Source of the DNA: Abiotrophia defectiva_A
GTDB taxonomy: Bacteria; Bacillota; Bacilli; Lactobacillales; Aerococcaceae
Length of the DNA stretch: 25,372 nucleotides
Reading direction: 5' to 3'
Assembly (NCBI GenBank): GCA_963546405.1
Contig: CAUUNL010000022.1
Location: 1 to 25,372 of the forward strand
The notes beneath the pieces were generated by a model, which saw only the letters and a list, made by a program, of their open reading frames with translations, had not been told where the DNA came from and searched no databases. This document shows, in pieces, positions 7,998-14,447 of this stretch; positions within the stretch are counted from its first letter, which is position 1; each line of letters opens with the position of its first letter. Both the position numbers and the translations under genes were made by a program.

Positions 7998-8348
7998 TTA
8001 GCGAAATCGACCTTGGATGTCTAACTCATCCCATAAAATCCGACGGACATCTTGGTCAGTCAGGGGTTGACTGGTAGTCGGATGCCCCATATGAGGGCGC
8101 TCAGCTTCTGACTCGAAGCGACGTTTAATGCCCTTCAGGGTCATTCCTTCCTCGAGCAGGTCACTAATTTCCAAGAGCCGATCTACATCGTTGAGCGAAT
8201 AGAGGCGGCGATTGGTTGAGCTTCTGCCCGGCACTACCAGCCCGAAATCTTCGTAATGCCGAATTTGCCGGGCGGTCAAGCCTGTTAGGGTCATGACGGT
8301 TCCGATGGGAAATACGGCGAGAGATTTGCGGAATTCTTTGGCTGCCAT
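7998..8348 (-). CDS. glnR: Nitrogen repressor GlnR (MerR family)
   Basis: A 116-residue MerR-type repressor of nitrogen genes in Firmicutes. The N-terminal winged HTH contains the family-typical LTARQIRHYEDFGLV and NRRLYSLNDVDRLLEI, and a short C-terminal tail mediates response to feedback-inhibited glutamine synthetase. A GTG three codons upstream is also in frame, but GAAGGTG lies properly spaced before the ATG at 8348 and overlaps that GTG, so ATG is chosen. A strong promoter and a GlnR box lie upstream, indicating autoregulation. The tail is short, as expected for the family. Confidence 0.95.
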   Translation of the reverse strand: MAAKEFRKSLAVFPIGTVMTLTGLTARQIRHYEDFGLVVPGRSSTNRRLYSLNDVDRLLEISDLLEEGMTLKGIKRRFESEAERPHMGHPTTSQPLTDQDVRRILWDELDIQGRFR

Positions 8349-8375
8349 AGTTGTCACCTTCTTTTATCATTTATG

Positions 8376-8404
8376 ATTATAGGGAAAGTCAAATGAGGGG
8401 TCAA
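8376..8404 (-). promoter_or_regulatory. Promoter of glnR-glnA
   Basis: On the minus strand TTGACC (8399-8404), 17 bases and a perfect TATAAT (8376-8381), 27 bases before the glnR start. Confidence 0.9.
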
Positions 8405-8422
8405 CTGCATCCTGACTTCTTA

Positions 8423-8439
8423 TGTTAGATAATATGACA
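8423..8439. promoter_or_regulatory. GlnR operator box
   Basis: TGTTA-GATAATA-TGACA matches the GlnR/TnrA consensus TGTNA-N7-TNACA exactly. It begins 19 bases upstream of the -35 box, supporting autoregulation of glnR-glnA. I saw only this one copy here. Confidence 0.88.
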
Positions 8440-8485
8440 AACGTTCGGATTCTGCAAGCCAGAGCCCTAGATCAGTCGCTAAGCC

Positions 8486-8519
8486 AAATAAAAAGCTTGC
8501 CAAGTTACTTAGCAAGCCG
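8486..8519 (-). terminator. Terminator of citO-citG
   Basis: On the minus strand a GCTTGC/GCAAGC stem extended by AAG/CTT (with one mismatch) and a 3-base loop is followed by TTTTTATTT, a few bases past the citG stop. Confidence 0.82.
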
Positions 8520-8522
8520 GGA

Positions 8523-9365
8523 TTAAGTTTGGGTAATCAGTGTGCAGAAATAGCCTAGAGCCAAGAAATCGGCACTGCCGCCGGGGCTAAGATGACGTTC
8601 GATGAGGACTTGGTCATAGGCTATAAGTCGCTCTTCGAGCTGGGCCAAGGATAAGTCAGGAAGTTGGCTTAAGAGTAGACTCATTTCGCCTTGAATCTGG
8701 GCTAAAGCGGTCAGTCCACCCCGGTGGAGTAGGTTGCCATCTTGGACGGTAGCCATTAAATAGACCAGAGCCTGCAACCAAAGCTGGCGTTGATCCAGGT
8801 CTTGGCGCTGATAGACAAAGGGGAGCAAGCCTTGGCGTAAGACCGGATAGCCTGCTGCTGCTTCGCCCCGAACCCCGGTAATGCCATGCTCCAGGTAAAG
8901 TCGCTCGCCATAAGAGAGGGAGGTTTTTTGGGCCAAATGGGCAAAATCTTGAGTCACGAGGTGCTGGGTCATGGCCTCAATCAAAGGCCAGCTAGCCTCT
9001 AGGTCGCCCTGACAGGCTCCCAAGGCACCTAATAAGAGGGCGAAGGAAAAATTGGCCCCCTTGTGGGTGTTGACACTAGCGGTGGCTGCTAACATGGCAG
9101 TCTCGGCTTCTTTCCCTAGCTGACGTAGGGCACTGAAGAGCTGATCAGGCGCCCCCGCATGCGCTTGGCCTAACAGGACATAGCCCTTAAAATAAGGTCG
9201 CAAGGCCTCGATACTAGCGGCGAAAGTTTGTGGCGTCATATCGTCATGTGCCCCATTGGACCAAGGGTCTACTAGGCCAGGCTTAGGCGCTAGTTGAACT
9301 TCGAAAGCCAGGGCCTGGCAGGCTAGGTCTGCCAGATAATCACAAGAGAGCGTCTTATTAGTCAA
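8523..9365 (-). CDS. citG: Triphosphoribosyl-dephospho-CoA synthase CitG
   Basis: CitG makes the precursor of the citrate lyase prosthetic group from dephospho-CoA and ATP. The family motifs APKPGLVDPWSNGAHDDM near the N-terminus and THKGAN with a following hydrophobic stretch are present. The open frame runs to an ATG at 9446, deep inside the regulator gene, which would give an over-long protein. A TTG at 9365 overlaps the citO stop by eight bases, has GGAG ten bases upstream and gives 280 residues, the usual size, so I choose it. Translation is probably coupled to citO. The product works with CitX, encoded about 10 kb away in the main operon. Confidence 0.9.
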   Translation of the reverse strand: MTNKTLSCDYLADLACQALAFEVQLAPKPGLVDPWSNGAHDDMTPQTFAASIEALRPYFKGYVLLGQAHAGAPDQLFSALRQLGKEAETAMLAATASVNTHKGANFSFALLLGALGACQGDLEASWPLIEAMTQHLVTQDFAHLAQKTSLSYGERLYLEHGITGVRGEAAAGYPVLRQGLLPFVYQRQDLDQRQLWLQALVYLMATVQDGNLLHRGGLTALAQIQGEMSLLLSQLPDLSLAQLEERLIAYDQVLIERHLSPGGSADFLALGYFCTLITQT

Positions 9366-10053
9366 TGTGCAGTTTCTCCATTTGCTTAAGAATGAAGCGC
9401 AGGGACCGATCCAGATGCTCGTGGGTAATGAGGGTAATCTGATCAATATCGTGGTTGCACATGCCGCGGTAAATTAGCCAGTGTTCTTCTAGGGCTGCGC
9501 TCCGGCGTTGGGAGGAGCGAATGGACAAGTCGCGGAAATAAATGACATAGGTCCGCAGCTCAGAGACGATGTCCCGCAAGCGGGTCATCTGGCTCTTGGC
9601 ATAGATGAAGTCATTAAATTTAGTGAAGTTAGCCAAGACATCATCCACGCGGTCGGCCTGGTTGAGGCGCTCGCACTCTTCTAGGATAGCTTGAAGTTCT
9701 TGGAAGTCTTCAGGTGTCATCAAAGTCATAGCCTTAATAGTGGCTAAGGTGTCTAGGGCCTTACGAATATCGTAGATTTCTAGGGCGTCCTTGATGCTAA
9801 TGCCTTTGACAATAATGCCAATTTTAGGAATATGCTCCACTAAGAGTTCCTTGGTTAATTCTGTTAGGGCATAGCGGATGGGCGTCCGACTAATATTGAG
9901 GGCTGTAGAGAATTCCTTCTCATTGATCCGGGTGCCAGCTGGGATTTGGCCCAAGATAATCGTCTTACGAAAGGCTTCGTAGAGCGAAATCTTGAGGGGT
10001 TTATTCTGAGTAATATCTAAGTTGCGTTTGACCGCCTCGATAATCGCAGACAT
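9358..10053 (-). CDS. citO: GntR-family (FCD) regulator, probably CitO
   Basis: A 231-residue regulator with an N-terminal GntR winged helix (about residues 20-85, with GTRINEKEFSTALNISRTPIRYAL) and an all-helical FCD ligand domain (about 95-225). In Enterococcus faecalis the FCD-type regulator CitO binds citrate and activates the divergent citrate promoters; the same family, the linked citG and the nearby citrate genes make that role likely here. The frame is open to 10119, but AAAAGGAG lies nine bases before the ATG at 10053, which is chosen. It is transcribed from its own promoter with citG. Assignment as activator is by analogy; no operator was proven. Confidence 0.82.
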   Translation of the reverse strand: MSAIIEAVKRNLDITQNKPLKISLYEAFRKTIILGQIPAGTRINEKEFSTALNISRTPIRYALTELTKELLVEHIPKIGIIVKGISIKDALEIYDIRKALDTLATIKAMTLMTPEDFQELQAILEECERLNQADRVDDVLANFTKFNDFIYAKSQMTRLRDIVSELRTYVIYFRDLSIRSSQRRSAALEEHWLIYRGMCNHDIDQITLITHEHLDRSLRFILKQMEKLHID

Positions 10054-10089
10054 AGGGATTCTCCTTTTCTTTTTGATGTCATCATGTCC

Positions 10090-10119
10090 ATTATACCTAA
10101 AAATAGAGGTTTTAGCCAA
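10090..10119 (-). promoter_or_regulatory. Promoter of citO-citG
   Basis: On the minus strand TTGGCT (10114-10119), 18 bases and a perfect TATAAT (10090-10095), about 37 bases upstream of the citO start. Confidence 0.8.
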
Positions 10120-10159
10120 GCCAAGGCCTTATTTGGACCCTAAAGATTTAGCGTGACTG

Positions 10160-10480
10160 ACAAAGTATTGGATGGCTTGGCTGACCAAGACCGATTTGGC
10201 GACCTTAGACAGTCTTATCAAGCCCAAAATTAAGGCCAACCTTGACATCTCCAACCTCTATGGAGCCATGCCTTATCTCTACGGTGATGAATTGACCCAA
10301 GTGCAAGGGGGGCGTCCTGTCGGTCTGCCCTATGCAGCAGGCTATAGCTGTGGCTATCACTTGGTGCGCTACTATCTTAAGAAGACAGGTATCAGCATTG
10401 AAGAAGCCAGTTTGAAGACGGCCGATGAGATTTTGGCTCAGGTACCAGAATTCTGGGAGCAGCCAACTTCCCAACTCTAG
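10160..10480 (+). pseudogene. C-terminal remnant of a DUF2268 (YjaZ-like) predicted zinc protease
   Basis: The frame from ATG 10172 encodes 102 residues resembling only the C-terminal end of DUF2268 proteins: a YGDE stretch, GLPYAAGYSCGYHLVRYYLKK, then a helical end. The N-terminal bulk and the HExxH zinc site that define the family are missing. The frame is closed by TGA at 10154, no Shine-Dalgarno precedes the ATG, and the left edge runs straight into the citO promoter region. I read it as a decayed gene cut off at about 10150. A functional small protein is possible but unlikely. The family match is from memory of its motifs. Confidence 0.55.
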
Positions 10481-10496
10481 CCAGCCAATCTTGCTA

Positions 10497-10572
10497 CCCT
10501 ATCTATCAATCTATCTATTGATAGATAGGGTCTGAGTCAGGAAATTTACGTGCATAAGTTAGCACAAGTTGC
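10497..10572 (+). repeat. Dispersed hairpin repeat, copy 1 (left end of the citrate block)
   Basis: A perfect 14-bp stem (10497-10510 with 10517-10530, starting CCCTATCTATC) closes a CTATCT loop. It is followed by TCTGA and, about 16 bases later, TTACGTGC and a loosely conserved tail. The same hairpin, loop and tail occur in inverted orientation at 20230-20307. There is no T-run after the stem. The rest of 10481-10626 holds only this repeat and the citM terminator. Confidence 0.85.
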
Positions 10573-10580
10573 ATAGGGAC

Positions 10581-10616
10581 AAAAAAAGAGAGCTAGGACT
10601 TAGTCCTAGCTCTTTT
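10581..10616. terminator. Terminator of citM (bidirectional shape)
   Basis: An 11-bp stem (10589-10599 with 10603-10613) with a TTA loop has an A-run to the left and TTTT to the right. On the minus strand it is followed by TCTTTTTTT, ten or so bases past the citM stop. Confidence 0.88.
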
Positions 10617-10626
10617 GTCTTAAGTA

Positions 10627-12012
10627 TTATTGTGCTAAGTAGAGTGGCATGTGGCCCATCAAGACGATGGTAACCACGAAGATAACGAAGACCACTGCGG
10701 CGTACTTAGCAGATTCACGTTGCCATTCGCCCATGTCCAAGCCAGTTAAGCGGAGCAAGAGGTAGATGAAGGCAACCAGTGGGCTCAAGAGGTGGAAGGC
10801 TTGCCCCATAAGAGAAGCCAAGGCCATTTGCATATCGGTGAAGCCGTATTGACGACCGATTTCTGCGAATGGAATCAGCACCCCGTAGTAGAAACCATCG
10901 TTGGTTAAGAAGAAGGTCCCTGGTACGGAGATGAGGGCAATAATCAAGCTCCAGAAGCCTGCTAATTGTTGTGGAATGATGTGGACGATGCTGTCCGTCA
11001 AGGCCTTAGCCATACCTGTCCCTTGGAAGAGACCCATGAAGACCCCTGCCCCGAATACGAGGAGGACAACTTGTACCGCATCCCCAGCGTTCTCACCAAT
11101 ACGTTTGGATTGAGTCTTGAGGTCTGGGTAGTTAATCATCATGGCTAAGCCGGTCCCGATTAAGAAGAGAACGACAGGCTTAACTTCGATAGCGTCGATG
11201 AAGGAACCTGCTACTAACCAGCCAATTAGGACAATGGTCATAACCGCGTTAATCCAGAAGTTTTGAGGACGGCGAATAGCCAAGACTTCAGGGTCAGAAA
11301 TAGTAGTCAATTCATCAAGTTCAGCATCTGATAATTCCTTGATACCCAAGCGGGCACGTTCTTTTTTACCCATACCACGGGCAACGAAGAAGATAACGTA
11401 GAGAATAGAGAGAACCATCCCTGGTGCTAAGTAACCCAAGATGTCGGCTTCAACGCCCAAGACGGACATGGCACGAGCGGTTGGGCCACCCCATGGTAAG
11501 AGGTTCATGATGGTGTTTTGCAAGATAACTAAGACACCCAAGTTCATGAGTTTCATGTCTAGTTTCTTGTAGATTGGCACGAATGCCGAGCAGCAAATCA
11601 AGGTAGTGGTAGTTCCGTCACCGTTCATGGAAACAGCGGCCGCAACAATGGCAGTAGCCACGAGGACTTTCATTGGATCGCCTTTAGCGTAGCGAATCAT
11701 TTTGTTAGTGATTGGGTCGAAGAGACCGGAATCTAACATGAGGGAGAAGTAGAGGATGGCGAAGAGGAGCATAACCCCGGTTTCAGCCGTCCCTTTCATT
11801 GCAGTGAGTTTATCCTTGGAGTTGTTGCCAAAGAGACCTTGGCGAACCAGTGTCCCGATGTTGACATCTTGGACCACGCCGGTTAAGACTGCTACCAGCG
11901 CAAAAGCAAGTGGAATGAGTACTAGGGCAGTGAATGGTGACATTTTCTTCTTCATGATGACATACATGAAGACAACCATCATTGCATAAGCAAAGACTGT
12001 GAGTAACATCAT
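10627..12012 (-). CDS. citM: CitMHS-family metal-citrate transporter
   Basis: A membrane symporter of about 461 residues that takes up citrate complexed with a divalent cation. About a dozen hydrophobic segments are visible; conserved CitMHS stretches include MNGDGTTTTLICCSAFVPIYKKL (about residues 130-152) and LTNDGFYYGVLIPF in the second half. Two ATG codons in tandem (12012 and 12009) follow GAAAGGAAG; the second is better spaced, so the protein may be one residue shorter. The open frame reaches 12099, but that part overlaps the promoter leader. It is divergent from the oad-cit operon and shares its control region. In E. faecalis the equivalent is called CitH; the metal preference cannot be read from the sequence. 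Confidence 0.9.
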   Translation of the reverse strand: MMLLTVFAYAMMVVFMYVIMKKKMSPFTALVLIPLAFALVAVLTGVVQDVNIGTLVRQGLFGNNSKDKLTAMKGTAETGVMLLFAILYFSLMLDSGLFDPITNKMIRYAKGDPMKVLVATAIVAAAVSMNGDGTTTTLICCSAFVPIYKKLDMKLMNLGVLVILQNTIMNLLPWGGPTARAMSVLGVEADILGYLAPGMVLSILYVIFFVARGMGKKERARLGIKELSDAELDELTTISDPEVLAIRRPQNFWINAVMTIVLIGWLVAGSFIDAIEVKPVVLFLIGTGLAMMINYPDLKTQSKRIGENAGDAVQVVLLVFGAGVFMGLFQGTGMAKALTDSIVHIIPQQLAGFWSLIIALISVPGTFFLTNDGFYYGVLIPFAEIGRQYGFTDMQMALASLMGQAFHLLSPLVAFIYLLLRLTGLDMGEWQRESAKYAAVVFVIFVVTIVLMGHMPLYLAQ

Positions 12013-12108
12013 ATCTTCCTTTCTGAAATTAAAATAATAATAGCGTGGGTATGAGCCAAAAGTCGCTAAAACCTTCTGACCTAGACCCGACACGTCCATT
12101 CCATGAAA

Positions 12109-12122
12109 TGAACGCGTTTACT
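12109..12122. promoter_or_regulatory. Probable cre site (CcpA) in the citM leader
   Basis: TGAACGCGTTTACT differs from the cre consensus TGWAANCGNTNWCA at two positions on either strand. It lies just downstream of the predicted citM start point (about +4 to +17), where CcpA would block the polymerase. Confidence 0.55.
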
Positions 12123-12132
12123 TTATGCCTGT

Positions 12133-12161
12133 ATCATAGCGAATGTTTAGACAAAAAGAAA
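12133..12161 (-). promoter_or_regulatory. Probable promoter of citM
   Basis: On the minus strand TATGAT (12133-12138) has a good -10 shape, but the 17-base-spaced -35 is poor (TTTCTT). That fits a promoter needing an activator such as CitO. Confidence 0.5.
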
Positions 12162-12290
12162 GGGCTTTAGCTAAAAAGAACACTTAAAAAACAAGGGCTC
12201 AGGAAATTTGTATAGCCAAAAAAGACGCCTTGCTTAAATAGGAAGACTAAATCAAAATCTTGGCCTAATAGAACACAAAAAGAACAGTAT

Positions 12291-12323
12291 TTGACTAGTG
12301 TAAGCGCTAGTTTAGGGTATAAT
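12291..12323 (+). promoter_or_regulatory. Promoter of the oad-cit operon with a 21-base spacer
   Basis: TTGACT (12291-12296) and a perfect TATAAT (12318-12323) are separated by 21 bases, four more than optimal. The spacer contains a half-matching cre core TGTAAGCG and an imperfect palindrome ACTAG-N8-CTAGT (12294-12311). Alternatively only the -10 is used, with an activator upstream. Confidence 0.6.
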
Positions 12324-12358
12324 ACAAGTAGTAGATTAATCTGGAAGGGAGTGAAGAA

Positions 12359-12691
12359 ATGGAACTACTCAGACGATTATTTGGCGGCCGACGCCGCGCT
12401 GAAGAAGCAGAGAGTCAAGCACAAGCGCAAGCTCAGCAAGCTGCTTTTGAGGCAGAATGGGAGCCAGTGGCAGCCTATGTGGCGGCCGACTCAGAAGAGG
12501 CGCTAGAAGTCAGCGTGATTGCTTCTGCTCTAGCAGCGGCCAATTATCCCGACAGTCAATTTGTGGTCAAGCACGTCTTGAAACGCAACCCCGAAGCGAC
12601 CACTGTATCGGTGATTGCGTCAGCCATTGCGGCTGGGGACGCCCCTGACAGCCAATGGGCGGTCAAGCACATTTATCAAAAACGCACATAA
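12359..12691 (+). CDS. oadH: OadH-like small subunit of oxaloacetate decarboxylase, internally duplicated
   Basis: A 110-residue protein with a basic N-terminus (MELLRRLFGGRRR), a Gln/Ala-rich helix to about residue 35 and two tandem copies of a 27-residue unit (51-77 and 83-109), both of the form VSVIASAxAA...PDSQ..VKH. The unit resembles the short conserved block of the epsilon subunit and the delta C-terminus of Veillonella methylmalonyl-CoA decarboxylase. In E. faecalis the first gene of the equivalent operon is oadH, a small accessory subunit, so position and likeness support the name. The start has GGAAGGGAG nine bases upstream. It is the first gene of the operon, 35 bases before oadD. 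A role in holding the complex together is inferred. Confidence 0.68.
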   Translation: MELLRRLFGGRRRAEEAESQAQAQAQQAAFEAEWEPVAAYVAADSEEALEVSVIASALAAANYPDSQFVVKHVLKRNPEATTVSVIASAIAAGDAPDSQWAVKHIYQKRT

Positions 12692-12725
12692 GGTTTATGG
12701 ATTTATTTAGGAGGAATTATACAAT

Positions 12726-13142
12726 ATGTTACGCAAATTCAAAATCAAAGTTGATGGCAAAGAGTACTTGGTAGAAATGGAAGAAATTGGGGCCGTAGCG
12801 CCAGCTGCCCCAGTTGCACCAGCACCAGTGGCTCCTGCTCCTGCTCCAGCCCCAGCTGCACCAGCTAGCGAACCTGCAGCAGAAGCAAGCCCAGCGCCAG
12901 CCGCACCAGTTTCTGTAGCACCAGCCGGAGCAGATGCCATGCCATCCCCAATGCCAGGGACTATTCTCCGCATCTTAGTTAACGTTGGGGATACAGTGGC
13001 TGAGAACCAACCATTAATGATTTTAGAAGCCATGAAGATGGAAAATGAAATCGTGGCATCTAAAGCAGGGGTGGTATCGGGGATTCATGTGGCTAACGGC
13101 CAAGTAGTCAACCCAGGGGATGCCCTCATCACCATCAATTAA
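12726..13142 (+). CDS. oadD: Biotin carrier protein of oxaloacetate decarboxylase
   Basis: A 138-residue biotinyl carrier that shuttles CO2 from OadA to OadB. A short N-terminal beta segment (1-20) is followed by an Ala/Pro-rich flexible linker (about 23-70) and a biotinyl domain with the signature LEAMKMEN; Lys104 is the biotinylated residue. GAGGAATTATACAAT precedes the start. The domain is normally the C-terminus of OadA in Klebsiella-type enzymes; here it is a separate gene, as in E. faecalis. BirA at 906-1910 is the likely modifying enzyme. Confidence 0.93.
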   Translation: MLRKFKIKVDGKEYLVEMEEIGAVAPAAPVAPAPVAPAPAPAPAAPASEPAAEASPAPAAPVSVAPAGADAMPSPMPGTILRILVNVGDTVAENQPLMILEAMKMENEIVASKAGVVSGIHVANGQVVNPGDALITIN

Positions 13143-13166
13143 TTTAGTCAGTAAAGGAGACAGACA

Positions 13167-14291
13167 GTGGAAACATTAATTCAAGGTATTACGACCATTA
13201 ACATTGGTCAAGTTTTCATGATGGTCATTGGTGGCCTGCTCATGTATCTGGGGATTAAGAAGGAATACGAACCAACCCTGCTGGTACCAATGGGCTTAGG
13301 GACGATTCTGGTTAACTTCCCAGGTTCAGGGGTCCTAGACCAAACCGTCGGTAACGTAACTCAACACGGGGTCTTAGACATTCTCTTCCGCGCCGGGATT
13401 GAGACTGAACTTTTCCCTCTACTTATCTTCATTGGGATTGGGGCTATGATTGACTTCGGGCCATTACTTCAAAATCCTTTCATGTTGCTCTTCGGTGCGG
13501 CAGCCCAATTTGGGATTTTCTTCGTCGTAGTAGTCGCAGTATTAGCGGGCTTTGACATTCGTGAAGCAGCTTCTATCGGGATTATCGGTGCGGCTGACGG
13601 TCCTACTTCTATCTTCGTAGCCAACCAATTGGCACCTCATCTCTTAGGGGCCATCACGGTTGCAGCCTACTCATACATGGCTTTAGTGCCAATCATTCAA
13701 CCAGTTGCCATTAAGTTAGTAACAACCAAAGAAGAACGCAAGATCCGCATGACCTACCATGCTGAAGGCGTATCTAAGATGACTAAAATCCTCTTCCCAA
13801 TCGTTATCACCATCGTGGCTGGTTTTATCGCGCCAATCGCCTTACCATTGGTAGGTTTCCTCATGTTCGGGAACTTATTACGTGAGTGTGGTGTCTTAGA
13901 TAGCTTATCCGCAACCGCTCAAAACGAATTGGTTAACATTGTGTCAATCCTCTTAGGGATTACCATTTCGGTTAAAATGCAAGCTAGCCTCTTCTTGAAT
14001 GTCCAAACCTTGATGATTATCTTGTTCGGTTTGGTAGCCTTCATCATGGACTCTATTGGGGGCGTTATCTTTGCCAAAATCTTGAACCTCTTCCGCAAGG
14101 ACAAGATCAACCCAATGATTGGGGCGGCTGGTATTTCTGCCTTCCCAATGTCTAGCCGTGTGATTCAAAAGATGGCAACAGAAGAAGACCCTCAAAACTT
14201 CATCTTGATGTATGCTGTAGGGGCTAACGTTTCTGGGCAAATTGCCTCCGTTATTGCCGGCGGGCTCTTGTTGTCTTACTTCATCCACTAA
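13167..14291 (+). CDS. oadB: Na+-pumping oxaloacetate decarboxylase beta subunit
   Basis: OadB is the integral-membrane subunit that decarboxylates carboxybiotin and couples this to Na+ export. The 374-residue protein has many hydrophobic segments and the family signature GAADGPTSIF with the Na+-site aspartate at Asp144, then YSYMALVPIIQP, and near the C-terminus NVSGQIASVIAGG. The start is a GTG with AAAGGAGA six bases upstream; no better ATG is nearby. It lies 24 bases after oadD. The same family serves malonate, glutaconyl-CoA and methylmalonyl-CoA decarboxylases; the linked citrate lyase genes fix the substrate as oxaloacetate. Confidence 0.93.
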   Translation: METLIQGITTINIGQVFMMVIGGLLMYLGIKKEYEPTLLVPMGLGTILVNFPGSGVLDQTVGNVTQHGVLDILFRAGIETELFPLLIFIGIGAMIDFGPLLQNPFMLLFGAAAQFGIFFVVVVAVLAGFDIREAASIGIIGAADGPTSIFVANQLAPHLLGAITVAAYSYMALVPIIQPVAIKLVTTKEERKIRMTYHAEGVSKMTKILFPIVITIVAGFIAPIALPLVGFLMFGNLLRECGVLDSLSATAQNELVNIVSILLGITISVKMQASLFLNVQTLMIILFGLVAFIMDSIGGVIFAKILNLFRKDKINPMIGAAGISAFPMSSRVIQKMATEEDPQNFILMYAVGANVSGQIASVIAGGLLLSYFIH

Positions 14292-14309
14292 AATTGCGAG
14301 GTAATACTT

Positions 14310-14441
14310 ATGAATTTAGATAACTTACGACAAGCTTTTGAACTCATGCTGATTGGGATGGGTGGGGTCTTCTTAGTTCTCGGTATCTTATACGGGGCAT
14401 CTGAACTCCTCATCAAGTACTTCCCAGTCGAAAAGGACTAA
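14310..14441 (+). CDS. Small gamma-like subunit of oxaloacetate decarboxylase
   Basis: A 43-residue gene missed by length cut-offs, lying between oadB and citC with gaps of 18 and 6 bases. GAGG is eight bases before the ATG. The protein is a single membrane helix, about residues 11-38, with the core LMLIGMGGVFLVLG, which is typical of OadG/MmdD gamma and delta subunits, and a short charged tail ending EKD. Gamma subunits link alpha and beta in the decarboxylase. The usual long cytoplasmic tail is absent, perhaps because OadH and the separate carrier take over that role. I use no symbol because naming of this short form is uncertain. Confidence 0.82.
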   Translation: MNLDNLRQAFELMLIGMGGVFLVLGILYGASELLIKYFPVEKD

Positions 14442-14447
14442 GACAAA

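Larger units (their letters stand above)
12013..12358. promoter_or_regulatory. Divergent control region between citM and the oad-cit operon
   Basis: This 346-base gap holds no gene. It carries the two divergent promoters, a cre-like site, a perfect 10-bp palindrome TTTAGCTAAA (12166-12175), and an A-rich motif seen three times on the plus strand: ACAAAAAGAA at 12151 and 12275, and TAAAAAGAACA at 12172. These repeated elements are the natural candidates for CitO operators, but I do not know the CitO consensus well enough to assign them. Confidence 0.55.

Noticed and set aside
10497..10530. Hairpin repeat read as a plain terminator or the start of a CRISPR-like array
   Set aside because: No T-run follows the stem, a separate terminator lies next to it, and there is no array of spaced repeats.
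12707..13033. Minus-strand frame rich in Gly/Ala repeats
   Set aside because: It is the antisense of the Ala/Pro-rich linker of the biotin carrier gene; the sense frame has a full biotinyl domain and ribosome binding site.
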